Shown here: piece after piece, positions 12,602 through 19,849 of the stretch
How positions within the stretch are numbered: the stretch's first letter is position 1
Layout: every line of letters starts with the position of its first letter
NCBI GenBank assembly: GCA_049314715.1
Contig: JBMOEL010000019.1
Span: 1 to 19,849, forward strand
Length of the DNA: 19,849 nt
From: JAFLDD01 sp049314715
GTDB lineage: Bacteria > Pseudomonadota > Alphaproteobacteria > Rickettsiales > UBA3002
Reading direction: 5' to 3'
Program-made: the position numbers and the translations under genes
Notes under the pieces: generated by a model
Told to the model about the DNA's origin: nothing
Database searches by the model: none
The model's input: only the letters and a program-made list of their open reading frames with translations

Positions 12602-13132
12602 GTGGTGTCTGGAATCAATGGTTCAATTAGTTCGCTTCTAGCAGCAGGCTATTCGCAGCTGGGCCAAGCCGCGTCTATTCAACAAATTCGTGCGGATGAA
12701 ATCGCTAATAAAGCGCGCCTTCAGGCCGCTGAGGCGGAGCGCATCCAGCAAACGGTCACGCCCGTTTCGCGTGATGGCCGCTCGCCCTATCAAGGTGCAT
12801 TTATTGGCCTTGAACAGCGCCAACAGACACTTAAAGACCTCGCCAAACCCAAGGCAGATATATTACCCAGCGATGAGTTGCAGTTATTTGGCATTAATCA
12901 AGAAGGTAACGCGCCAACGCCCAATTCCACCCCCACCGCGCAAACGATTTTTGAGCAAGCGAGTGATGGGGTGTTTTACGCGGTGAATGATAATGGTTCT
13001 GGTCGCAGCACGCAGGCAGAAGCCGCCGCGCGGCGTAATCAATCAACGCGTCAACAACAAGTCGCAGACCTGTATCAGCGTAACTTCAATGCGCAATTCG
13101 ACGCGCCGCCAGCTTACAGTTTCGCAGCTTGA
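12602..13132 (+). CDS. Unknown protein, possibly exported or structural
   Basis: A 176-residue protein starting at GTG-GTG after a structured leader. The N-terminus (VSGINGSISSLLAAGYSQLGQ) is polar, rich in Gly/Ser/Ala and without a classical signal peptide. Then come a helical Ala/Glu/Arg/Gln stretch (about residues 25-50), a Pro/Thr/Asn linker near 100-115, another charged helix (about 135-165) and an Ala-rich end. There is no membrane segment and no cysteine. The N-terminal style reminds me of flagellar-type or type I secreted proteins, but I would not assign it. No clear ribosome site at normal spacing before the GTG. It is bracketed by two palindromic elements and has its own promoter. 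Confidence 0.7.
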   Translation: MVSGINGSISSLLAAGYSQLGQAASIQQIRADEIANKARLQAAEAERIQQTVTPVSRDGRSPYQGAFIGLEQRQQTLKDLAKPKADILPSDELQLFGINQEGNAPTPNSTPTAQTIFEQASDGVFYAVNDNGSGRSTQAEAAARRNQSTRQQQVADLYQRNFNAQFDAPPAYSFAA

Positions 13133-13136
13133 GGAT

Positions 13137-13214
13137 TCTGTCACCCCATCGTATGACGGGGTCCAGCTTTGTTGTAAGGAAGATGGATGCCGTCATGAAG
13201 ACGGCACGACGAGA
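13137..13214. repeat. Composite palindromic element, copy 2 (diverged)
   Basis: The same two-hairpin plan as the element at 12367. The left hairpin is ACCCC (13143-13147) with GGGGT (13158-13162) followed by CCAG. The right hairpin is GCCGTC-ATGAA-GACGGC (13189-13205) preceded by TGGAT and followed by a GACGAG end. The outer ends pair only imperfectly, and the TCCA and TGGA arms at the centre are separated by a spacer. Size is about 78 bp, close to copy 1. It begins four bases after the stop of the gene at 12602. Confidence 0.45.
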
Positions 13215-13270
13215 AAGATAGTTTCCTGATTCTTTCTTGCACGACGCGTACAATACGTTATCCAAGATCC

Positions 13271-14044
13271 ATGCTTACATCAACGAACTGGATTGGCTTG
13301 GCCACCTTATATAGGCGTGAAACATGGCGGTTTCTGAAAGTATGGAACCAGACCATCACCGCGCCTGTTGTCACGACACTGCTATTTTTGGCGATTCTGG
13401 TACTCGCTATGGGCGCACATTCGCGCATGATCGAGGGTATTCATTACGACGCTTTCATCGCACCAGGACTCATCATGATGGCGGTGGTGCAAAACGCGTT
13501 TGCCAATACCTCCTCGTCGCTGATGCTTCAGAAAATTCAAGGCGTCATTAATGACCTGCTCATGCCGCCGCTTTCAGCGGGTGAAATCACATTTTCGATG
13601 GTGATGGGCGGCATCACACGTGGTGTGCTGGTGGGAATTTCTGTATCGGTGGTGATGTGGTTTTTCGTGCCCTATAGTGTTCAGCATTGGTGGGCAGTGT
13701 TCTTCTTCATTCTCGCCTCCAGCATGATGCTGGCGTTACTGGGCTTGATTGCGGGCATTATTTCACAAACCTTTGACCAAGTGGCGGCCTACACCAACTA
13801 CCTTGTGACACCGCTTTCATTCTTGTCGGGCACCTTCTATTCAATTCATGATTTGCCCCAATTCTGGCAGCATTTGAGCCACGCTAACCCATTTTTCTAT
13901 ATGATTGATGGCTTCCGCTATGCCATCACGGGGTATAGTGATTCCGCGCCGCTATTGGGCGTGAAGGTCCTTATCATCACCAATATCGTGCTCTGGGCGA
14001 TTGCCTATTCCATGATTAGACGAGGCTATCGCTTGAAAAGCTAG
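13271..14044 (+). CDS. ABC-2 type transporter permease
   Basis: A 257-residue inner-membrane protein of the ABC-2 family (like E. coli YadH). Hydrophobic helices lie at about 31-48, 60-80, 108-130, 140-165, 170-190 and 228-248. Family marks are the AFIAPGLIMMAVVQNAFANTS segment given here as AFIAPGLIMMAVVQ then NAFANTS, the MPPLSAGEI loop near residue 97, and PLSFLSGTFYSI near 180. Family members pair with an ATP-binding protein and export lipids, polysaccharides or drugs. No ATPase gene lies in this window, so its partner must be encoded elsewhere and the substrate is unknown. A possible weak -10 TACAAT lies at 13249-13254; no good ribosome site precedes the ATG. Confidence 0.92.
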   Translation: MLTSTNWIGLATLYRRETWRFLKVWNQTITAPVVTTLLFLAILVLAMGAHSRMIEGIHYDAFIAPGLIMMAVVQNAFANTSSSLMLQKIQGVINDLLMPPLSAGEITFSMVMGGITRGVLVGISVSVVMWFFVPYSVQHWWAVFFFILASSMMLALLGLIAGIISQTFDQVAAYTNYLVTPLSFLSGTFYSIHDLPQFWQHLSHANPFFYMIDGFRYAITGYSDSAPLLGVKVLIITNIVLWAIAYSMIRRGYRLKS

Positions 14045-14071
14045 TGCTTTTGGCGTATTCGCTCATCCCTT

Positions 14072-15241
14072 ATGACCATTACACCCTATATGCCAGTGTA
14101 TCGGCGTTCGAGTGTGCGTGTGACGCACGGCGAAGGCGCCTATTTGATTGATGATACTGGAAAGCATTATCTGGACTTTGCGGCAGGCATTGCGGTGAAT
14201 GCATTCGGACACTCACACCCGCGCTTGGTTGAGGTGCTGCAAAAGCAAGCGGCACGCTTATGGCATTGCTCCAACCAATTCATGACGCCAGAGCTGGAAG
14301 AATTCTCCGCGAATCTCGTAAAAGCCACCTTTGCAGACTCGGTATTTTTCTGCTCCTCAGGTACCGAGGCGGTGGAAGCGGGCATCAAGTTTTTGCGCCG
14401 TTATCATTACGAAAACGGCGAACCCTATCGCCACCGGATTATCACGTTTGAGGGCGGTTTCCATGGTCGCACCTATGGCGGTATCTCCGCAGGCGGTAAT
14501 GATTACGCGCGCGTTGGCTTCGGCCAATTACTTGGTGGATTTGATCGCGTTGCTTTCAATGACATTGCAGCCGTTAAAAATGCACTTAGTAAAAACACGG
14601 CGGGTATTTTGCTCGAGCCTATTCAGGGCGAAGGCGGCGTGCGTGCATTCGACATCGATTTCCTCAAAGCGATTCGTGCGCTGTGTGACGCTGAGGGTAT
14701 TTTGCTAATGTGCGACGAAGTGCAGTGCGGCTATGGCCGCCCAGGAACGTTATTCGCGTTTGAGCGCGCCGGCATCACGCCGGATATTTGCACCTCGGCC
14801 AAAGGCATTGGCGCGGGCTTTCCGTTGGGCGCAGTGCTTGTAACCGAAAAAATAGCAAGCCTGCTGCCGCCTGGCAGCCATGGTGGTACGTATAATAATA
14901 ACCCATTAGCAATGGCCGTGGGCAATGAAGTGCTGAAGATGATGCAGGAAAAACATTTTCTGCCGCATGTGAAAGCTATCAGCGAAGAATTAATGAGTGG
15001 CCTCAAAATACTCCAGCAAACATATTCTGCACAAATCAACGAGGTGCGCGGCGTTGGTTTGATGATTGGTTTGCAGCCTGTGGGTGATGCGCGTGCATTA
15101 TCAAAAAAGCTTTTGGAAGCGGGGCTTACCACAGCACCTACGGTAACGAATGTGATTCGTCTCGTGCCGCCACTGAACATTGAAATCGGCCATGTGCAAG
15201 AAGCACTCGGCATCATCGAAACGGTATTAAAGAAAGGCTAA
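14072..15241 (+). CDS. argD: Acetylornithine aminotransferase
   Basis: PLP-dependent class III transaminase that converts N-acetylglutamate semialdehyde to N-acetylornithine in arginine synthesis. The 389 residues match the family. Visible marks: YLDFAAGIAVNAFGHSHP, the phosphate-binding FCSSGTEAVEAG, FHGRTYGG, EPIQGEGGV, DEVQCGYGRPG with the Asp that contacts the PLP ring nitrogen, the Schiff-base lysine in SAKGIGAGFPLGA, and GGTYNNNPLA. It could also act as a succinyldiaminopimelate transaminase, as ArgD often does. argF follows after three bases, supporting the arginine role. No ribosome site is seen; a weak TTGAAA-N17-TATTCG (14033-14061) just upstream could give a nearly leaderless mRNA. 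Confidence 0.95.
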   Translation: MTITPYMPVYRRSSVRVTHGEGAYLIDDTGKHYLDFAAGIAVNAFGHSHPRLVEVLQKQAARLWHCSNQFMTPELEEFSANLVKATFADSVFFCSSGTEAVEAGIKFLRRYHYENGEPYRHRIITFEGGFHGRTYGGISAGGNDYARVGFGQLLGGFDRVAFNDIAAVKNALSKNTAGILLEPIQGEGGVRAFDIDFLKAIRALCDAEGILLMCDEVQCGYGRPGTLFAFERAGITPDICTSAKGIGAGFPLGAVLVTEKIASLLPPGSHGGTYNNNPLAMAVGNEVLKMMQEKHFLPHVKAISEELMSGLKILQQTYSAQINEVRGVGLMIGLQPVGDARALSKKLLEAGLTTAPTVTNVIRLVPPLNIEIGHVQEALGIIETVLKKG

Positions 15242-15244
15242 ATC

Positions 15245-16147
15245 ATGCGTCATTTTCTGGATTGGCGGTCGCTGAGTGCCGCAGAACTCAATGGATTGTT
15301 AGCAGAAGCTAAGCGTCGCAAATCCGTGCGTGGCAATGAAGAGCGCAATCTGCGCGGCAAATCACTTGCCATGATTTTTGAGAAAAATTCAACGCGCACG
15401 CGTGTCTCCTTCGAAACGGCCATGAACGAACTCGGCGGCCACGCACTCATTTTACAAAAAGACGATTTGCAATTAGGGCGCGGTGAAACCGTGGCCGATA
15501 CAGCGCGCGTGCTGTCGCGCTATGTGACCGCCATCATGCTGCGCGCCCATGGTCACAATACGATTATGGAGCTCGCGCAATACGCCACCGTGCCCGTGAT
15601 TAACGGCCTTACCAATCTGCTGCACCCCTGCCAATTACTGGCGGATGTGATGACGGTCGAAGAACGCCTTGGCAGCATTGCGGGCAAAGTCGTGGCGTGG
15701 GTGGGTGATGGCAATAACATGGCCAATAGCTGGATCACTGCTGCCGATAAATTGGGTTTCACCTTGAAATTAGCGTGCCCAAAAACACTTCAGCCCAACG
15801 CGGAAATTTTGGCAGATGCCAAAAAGAACGACGCAAAAATCATCCTCACCAGCAAGCCCGAAGAGGCGGTGGAAGGTGCGGATGTGGTAGTGACCGATAC
15901 ATGGATCTCGATGGGGGATGATGACACGCTCACCCGTCGCCAAGCGTTTGAGGGCTATCAGATTAATGATGCGATGATGGCCCGTGCAAGAAAAGATGCG
16001 ATATTCTTACATTGCCTACCTGCGCATCGTGGTGAGGAAGTGACGGATAGCGTGCTCGACGGCCCACAATCCGCCGTGTGGGACGAAGCCGAAAACCGCC
16101 TGCACGTGCAAAAGGCGGTATTGCTCTGGTGCTTTGAAGAGATTTAA
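15245..16147 (+). CDS. argF: Ornithine carbamoyltransferase
   Basis: Makes citrulline from ornithine and carbamoyl phosphate. The 300 residues match the anabolic enzyme. Catalytic motifs are intact: FEKNSTRTRVSFE binds carbamoyl phosphate, MLRAHGHNTI, HPCQLLAD, WVGDGNNMANSW binds ornithine, DTWISMGDD, and HCLPAHRGEEV with the catalytic Cys. It is coupled to argD (three-base gap; AAGG near the end of argD serves as ribosome site). Its stop overlaps the dxs stop on the other strand by four bases, with no terminator between. Confidence 0.97.
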   Translation: MRHFLDWRSLSAAELNGLLAEAKRRKSVRGNEERNLRGKSLAMIFEKNSTRTRVSFETAMNELGGHALILQKDDLQLGRGETVADTARVLSRYVTAIMLRAHGHNTIMELAQYATVPVINGLTNLLHPCQLLADVMTVEERLGSIAGKVVAWVGDGNNMANSWITAADKLGFTLKLACPKTLQPNAEILADAKKNDAKIILTSKPEEAVEGADVVVTDTWISMGDDDTLTRRQAFEGYQINDAMMARARKDAIFLHCLPAHRGEEVTDSVLDGPQSAVWDEAENRLHVQKAVLLWCFEEI

Positions 16148-18072
16148 GCAGCTATTTGAAGTGGCACGTTCTTCGCGCCCAATAATTCCGTAATGGTCGC
16201 AATCAGCTGCGTGGCGTTCAAGCCCGCTTCATCATATTGCTTCGCTGGTGCATTCTGGCGTTGGAACATATCAGGCAGTGCTAAGCTGCGTAGCTTGCAC
16301 GTGCCGCTATCCAGCCAGCCTTTGTTGGTCGCGGTAGTAATCACATGCGAACCAAAACCGCCTTGCGCGCCTTCTTCAATGGTAATGACCCACTCATGAT
16401 TTTTGACAAGATTTTGAATCATTGCTTCATCAAGCGGTTTGGCAAAACGCGCATCCGCAATCGTGATGTTGATGCCATGCTGCGCAAGATGCTCCGCCGC
16501 TTTCTTGCATTCACTCAAGCGCGCGCCAAAGTTTAGCAGCGCCACTTTCGTCCCTTCGCGAATCATGCGGCCTTTACCAATCTCAAGCGGTGTACCGCGT
16601 GCGGGCAGGGCAACGCCCACGCCTTCGCCGCGCGGGTAACGTACGGCGCTGGGGCCCTTGTCGTAAGCCGCGCAGGTCGCGACCATATGCATCAACTCCG
16701 CCTCATCACTGGCTGCCATCACCACAAAGTTCGGCAGGGCAGTGAGGTAGGCAACATCAAACGAACCAGCGTGGGTTTCGCCGTCTGCACCCACGAGGCC
16801 AGCTCTATCAATCGCAAAGCGCACGGGCAGGTTCTGCACCGCCACATCATGCACCACTTGGTCGTAAGCGCGTTGCAGGAAGGTCGAATAGATAGTGGCG
16901 AAAGGCTTATAGCCCTCAGCCGCTAAACCTGCTGCGAACGTCACGGCATGTTGTTCGGCAATACCCACATCAAACGTGCGCTCGGGAAATTTCTCATAAA
17001 ACTTATCGATACCCGTGCCGCCTGGCATCGCAGCGGTGATGCCAATGATTGTGTCATCGGCTTCCGCTTCGGCAATGAGTGCCTTGGCATAAACACTCGT
17101 GTAGCTCGGTGCATTCGCAACGGCTTTCACTTGGGTTCCTGTGCGCACATCAAACTTCGTGACGCCGTGATATTTGTCGTCTGAATCCTCGGCGGGGCCA
17201 TAGCCATAGCCTTTTTGTGTCACCACGTGAATCAGTACAGGGCCTGATTTTTTCTCATCCCGCACGTTTTTGAGAACGGGAAGCAGATGGTCGAGATTAT
17301 GCCCATCCACCGGCCCAACGTAATAAAAGCCCAGCGCCTCAAACAACGTGCCACCTGTCGCATAGGTGCGGATATGTGCTTCGGTGGATTTCGCTGCGCG
17401 TTGCAGCGGTTCAGGGAATTTACTCGCCACCATTTTGCCAATATGGCGTAGCGAGCGATAGGACTTCGACGAAATCAAACGCGATAAATACGCGCTCAGT
17501 GCACCCGTTGGTGGCGCAATCGACATGTCATTGTCATTGAGAATCACGATTAAGCGCGAACCCAGCGCGCCCGCATTATTCATCGCCTCATAGGCCATAC
17601 CCGCGCTCATCGCGCCGTCGCCAATCACGCAGACAACTTCATGGTCTTGCTTGGCAAAGTCACGCGCAACGGCCATGCCAAGACCCGCTGAAATCGACGT
17701 TGAAGAATGGCCCGCGCCGAACACGTCATATTCTGATTCATCGCGCTTACAGAATCCCGACAACCCACCACCTTGGCGAATCGTGCGAATTTTATCACGC
17801 CGACCTGTGAGGATTTTATGCGGATAGGCTTGATGCCCAACATCCCAAATTAATTTGTCTGTGGGTGTGTTGAACACGTGGTGCAGCGCCACCGTCAGTT
17901 CCACAACGCCCAAGCCTGCACCCAAATGCCCACCCGTTTGCGCGACCGCATCGACCATCTCGTCGCGCAGCTCTTTGGCGAGTTGTTTCAATTCCTCAAC
18001 CGAAAGGTCCCGCGTATCAGCGGGGTAGCGCACGCGGTCGAGCAGGGGGGTATGTAGGGTCATGGCGTTCAC
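16144..18072 (-). CDS. dxs: 1-deoxy-D-xylulose-5-phosphate synthase
   Basis: TPP-dependent enzyme joining pyruvate and glyceraldehyde 3-phosphate to make DXP, first step of the MEP isoprenoid pathway and a precursor of thiamine and pyridoxal. The 642 residues match the family. Marks: WDVGHQAYPHKILTGRRD, GAGHSSTSISAGLG, the TPP motif GDGAMSAGMAYEAMNNAG, HVVTQKGYGYGPAE, and the catalytic Glu in DVGIAEQHAVTFAAG, with DRAGLVGADGETHAG in the pyrimidine domain and a C-terminal transketolase domain. Start is the GTG at 18072 or the ATG at 18063 three codons on; no strong ribosome site separates them. The outer-membrane-type gene lies 43 bases upstream and may share its transcript. Confidence 0.97.
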   Translation of the reverse strand: MNAMTLHTPLLDRVRYPADTRDLSVEELKQLAKELRDEMVDAVAQTGGHLGAGLGVVELTVALHHVFNTPTDKLIWDVGHQAYPHKILTGRRDKIRTIRQGGGLSGFCKRDESEYDVFGAGHSSTSISAGLGMAVARDFAKQDHEVVCVIGDGAMSAGMAYEAMNNAGALGSRLIVILNDNDMSIAPPTGALSAYLSRLISSKSYRSLRHIGKMVASKFPEPLQRAAKSTEAHIRTYATGGTLFEALGFYYVGPVDGHNLDHLLPVLKNVRDEKKSGPVLIHVVTQKGYGYGPAEDSDDKYHGVTKFDVRTGTQVKAVANAPSYTSVYAKALIAEAEADDTIIGITAAMPGGTGIDKFYEKFPERTFDVGIAEQHAVTFAAGLAAEGYKPFATIYSTFLQRAYDQVVHDVAVQNLPVRFAIDRAGLVGADGETHAGSFDVAYLTALPNFVVMAASDEAELMHMVATCAAYDKGPSAVRYPRGEGVGVALPARGTPLEIGKGRMIREGTKVALLNFGARLSECKKAAEHLAQHGINITIADARFAKPLDEAMIQNLVKNHEWVITIEEGAQGGFGSHVITTATNKGWLDSGTCKLRSLALPDMFQRQNAPAKQYDEAGLNATQLIATITELLGAKNVPLQIAA

Positions 18073-18115
18073 TACGCCGTGATAGGGCAGAAATGCGGGG
18101 CTTTCAAGCCTTTTG

Positions 18116-18862
18116 CTAGAATTTTACCGAGTATTCTAACAAGACACGCGCTGCATTATCGGCAGCATTATCATTCACGCCCCAGAAATAACCGAACTGG
18201 TATTCCACTTCGGATTTTTCATCCTCGTAAAGATCACCTTCGATAATGGGCCCTACGTAATGTTCGCGATTATTTTCATCGCTAAAATCATTGGTTTTAC
18301 CGTGCTTAGCGTGCCATTCAAACCCTGGTTCAATATAATCGCGCCACTCATAAACGGTCTGTAACGATGAATAGATGATGATGCCGTTTTTGCGGTTATC
18401 ACCCATTTCGCGCTCCGCTTTCAGGTTGGCAAGTATTTCCCATGGGCCTTGTTCGCGCTCAACAATTGCAATCAGCTTCGCTTTATTGGCGGCACTTGCT
18501 TTGTCTGCAAAGCCGTACGCCCCATAAATGGCTGACGACAGCCACCATTCACCTTGTTCAGTCAGTTCATATTGCAGATTGGGTGCGTATTTCTCAACAT
18601 CCAGCGACTCACCGCTTTCGCGCTCTGCCTCTACCTCCATACCGAATTTGAGGCGATCCGTTAGGCCGTAATAGACCTCAAATTCATGCTCTTGGTTGTT
18701 GTTTTTGGACTTTTTATCATCACCCAAACGTACCCCTTTATATTCGACTTGGAACTTTCCCTTATCAACACCAGGAGATTTCACATAGCCCACAGCGCCT
18801 GCAAAAGCTGGTGTCGCTAAAAGGCTTGACGCAAGAAGGGCATATGCCAAAGTCTGTTTCAT
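18116..18862 (-). CDS. Putative outer-membrane beta-barrel protein
   Basis: A 248-residue exported protein. I start it at the ATG at 18862, which gives a clean Sec signal (MKQTLAYALLASSLLA, then TPAFA with cleavage before Gly); the frame upstream of that is not signal-like. The mature protein alternates polar and hydrophobic residues in short strands (KFQVEYKGVRL, HEFEVYYGLTDRLKFGMEVEAE in parts) with acidic turns, and ends in LLEYSVKF. A terminal Phe is the usual outer-membrane barrel sorting signal. Size would suit an 8-12 strand barrel. Exact family not recognised; transport or structural role unknown. A Fur-like box and a weak promoter lie just upstream. Confidence 0.8.
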   Translation of the reverse strand: MKQTLAYALLASSLLATPAFAGAVGYVKSPGVDKGKFQVEYKGVRLGDDKKSKNNNQEHEFEVYYGLTDRLKFGMEVEAERESGESLDVEKYAPNLQYELTEQGEWWLSSAIYGAYGFADKASAANKAKLIAIVEREQGPWEILANLKAEREMGDNRKNGIIIYSSLQTVYEWRDYIEPGFEWHAKHGKTNDFSDENNREHYVGPIIEGDLYEDEKSEVEYQFGYFWGVNDNAADNAARVLLEYSVKF

Positions 18863-18878
18863 AAGAGCACTCACTTGA

Positions 18879-18907
18879 TTGATAATGATTCGCAAACGCA
18901 ACGGCAA
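18879..18907 (-). promoter_or_regulatory. Fur-like box overlapping a weak promoter
   Basis: TGATAATGATTCGCA (18880-18894) matches the 7-1-7 Fur pattern TGATAATnATTATCA at 12 of 14 defined positions. On the minus strand TTGCCG (18902-18907), 17 bases, TATCAA (18879-18884) could be the promoter for the outer-membrane-type gene; the box covers its -10. The site lies between divergent genes and could also affect the plus-strand transpeptidase. Confidence 0.45.
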
Positions 18908-18914
18908 CATACAC

Positions 18915-19424
18915 ATGCAAAAGCAGAATGCAATAGTTTGTAATGGGAAAAAACTAACCCTAGAGGGAAGGGAGTATGCCTGCGTTATTGGCCGCCACGG
19001 AATGACGCAGGATAAGCGCGAGGGCGACTTAGCAACGCCAATAGGCAAGTTCCAGCTGCGCGCTTGCTATTATCGGCCAGACCGCATTACGCCGCCGCCT
19101 ATCACCCAACTGCCGCTTATCGCACTTTCCCCTAATGATGGTTGGTGCGACGACCCCAAACACGAGCTTTACAACAAGCCCGTGAAACTGCCGTTTGATG
19201 CCAGCCATGAAAAGCTCTGGCGCGAAGACCATGCGTACGACATCATCGTGCCACTTGGCTATAATGACGAACCGATTATCGCTGGTAAAGGCAGCGCGAT
19301 TTTCTGGCACCTCGCGCAGCCCGACTGGCGGGGAACAGAAGGCTGCGTTGCGATAGAGCGTGATGCGATGCTGGAAATACTGCGTTTCTGTAGCACGAAT
19401 ACCGTGATGGTGATTGAATCCTAA
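18915..19424 (+). CDS. L,D-transpeptidase (YkuD) family protein
   Basis: A 169-residue YkuD-domain protein of the group common in alphaproteobacteria. YkuD enzymes use an active-site Cys to make 3-3 peptidoglycan cross-links or attach proteins to the wall. Visible: REGDLATPIGKFQLRACYYRPDR given as KREGDLATPIG then YYRPDR, DGWCDDP, NKPVKLPF, LGYNDEP, and the catalytic region SAIFWHLAQPD ... TEGCVAIERD with the His and Cys. It has TEGC where classical members have SHGC, as I recall for this subgroup. The ATG at 18915 fits the family N-terminus; 18885 and a TTG at 18879 are in frame. No signal peptide is evident with any start, which is odd for a periplasmic enzyme. Confidence 0.88.
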   Translation: MQKQNAIVCNGKKLTLEGREYACVIGRHGMTQDKREGDLATPIGKFQLRACYYRPDRITPPPITQLPLIALSPNDGWCDDPKHELYNKPVKLPFDASHEKLWREDHAYDIIVPLGYNDEPIIAGKGSAIFWHLAQPDWRGTEGCVAIERDAMLEILRFCSTNTVMVIES

Positions 19425-19447
19425 GCAAAAGCCGCTATGTAGCTTCC

Positions 19448-19849
19448 ATGGATTATGAAAATGAGATTCGACGCCTGAAAACCGAAATGAATGCGGTGAT
19501 TCTCGCGCATTATTATCAGGAAGACGATATTCAAGACATCGCCGATTTTATTGGCGATTCGCTGCAGCTTGCCCAAGAAGCGCAAAAAACCACGGCGGAT
19601 GTGATTGTGTTCTGCGGTGTTAAATTCATGGCCGAAGGTGCCAAAATTTTGAACCCCGACAAGCTGGTGTTATTGCCAGATTTGAAAGCAGGCTGTTCGC
19701 TCGAAATTTCCTGCCCACCGGATAGATTCGCTGCCTTCAAGGCCAAGCACCCTGATCATATTGTGGTCACCTACATTAATTGCTCGGCGGAGATTAAGGC
19801 GCTGAGCGACATTATCGTGACCTACAGCAACGCCGAGAAAATCATCAAT
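19448..19849 (+). CDS. nadA: Quinolinate synthase NadA, 5' part
   Basis: The frame runs from an ATG at 19448 off the window end; 134 residues are visible. NadA condenses iminoaspartate with dihydroxyacetone phosphate to quinolinate in NAD synthesis and holds a 4Fe-4S cluster. Marks: the substrate-binding AHYYQ near residue 21, DIADFIGDSLQLA, CGVKFMAEGAKILNPDK, LLPDLKAGCSLE with the first cluster Cys, and VVTYINCSAEIKALSD. The usual family text at one site is CGVHFMAETAKIL; here Lys and Gly replace His and Thr, within what seems tolerated. The remaining cluster Cys lie beyond the window. It follows the transpeptidase stop by 23 bases; nadB/nadC are not visible. Confidence 0.95.
   Translation, partial: MDYENEIRRLKTEMNAVILAHYYQEDDIQDIADFIGDSLQLAQEAQKTTADVIVFCGVKFMAEGAKILNPDKLVLLPDLKAGCSLEISCPPDRFAAFKAKHPDHIVVTYINCSAEIKALSDIIVTYSNAEKIIN

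Noticed and set aside
18073..18115. Possible terminator between the outer-membrane-type gene and dxs
   Set aside because: Only a four-base stem (GGCT/AGCC) and no T run; too weak to call.
18863..19048. Upstream extension of the outer-membrane-type gene to 19048
   Set aside because: It overlaps the transpeptidase on the other strand and would bury the clear signal peptide that starts at 18862.
1..19849. tRNA, rRNA, CRISPR array, transposase or phage genes
   Set aside because: Read through for these; no cloverleaf with a CCA-type end, no regularly spaced direct repeats and no such proteins were found.

Overview
The window looks like chromosome from an alphaproteobacterium of moderate G+C. The evidence is a three-gene proton-translocating transhydrogenase operon (pntA split in two, as in Rhodospirillum), the rpmI-rplT-pheS-pheT order, and the neighbours ABC permease-argD-argF. 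I cannot name a genus. infC, the usual neighbour of rpmI, is not here. Most of the window is housekeeping; the less ordinary part lies at about 10.4-13.2 kb.

Layout. 1-816: 3' end of an unrecognised Ala/Pro/Ser-rich protein, then a bidirectional terminator. 870-3778 (minus): pntB, pntA2, pntA1. 3860-5938 (plus): purE, a small A+T-rich lipoprotein gene, purK and a 58-residue conserved-looking protein, all tightly packed. 5930-10257 (minus): rpmI, rplT, an intrinsic terminator, pheS, pheT and a small membrane ORF. 10471-11485 (plus): two adjacent membrane/coiled-coil genes of unknown function that share a WGxWG segment and a C-terminal His-rich motif. 11624-12361 (plus): a Bax inhibitor-1 family membrane protein with a clear promoter and terminator. 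12362-13270: an unknown secreted-type or structural protein gene with a strong promoter and a foldable leader, flanked by two palindromic elements of about 77 bp. 13271-16147 (plus): ABC-2 permease, argD, argF. 16144-18862 (minus): a putative outer-membrane beta-barrel protein and dxs. 18915-19849 (plus): an L,D-transpeptidase and the 5' part of nadA.

Together the recognised genes cover NADPH supply (pnt), purine synthesis (CAIR formation by PurE/PurK), phenylalanyl-tRNA synthesis, two ribosomal proteins, arginine synthesis, isoprenoid precursor supply (dxs), peptidoglycan cross-linking and the start of NAD synthesis. No rRNA, tRNA, CRISPR array, insertion sequence or phage gene was seen. No gene-free stretch exceeds 300 bases; the longest are 12362-12601 and 10258-10470, and both hold regulatory or repeat structure. 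The best candidates for something undescribed are the paired genes at 10471-11485 and the structured leader at about 12517-12601.
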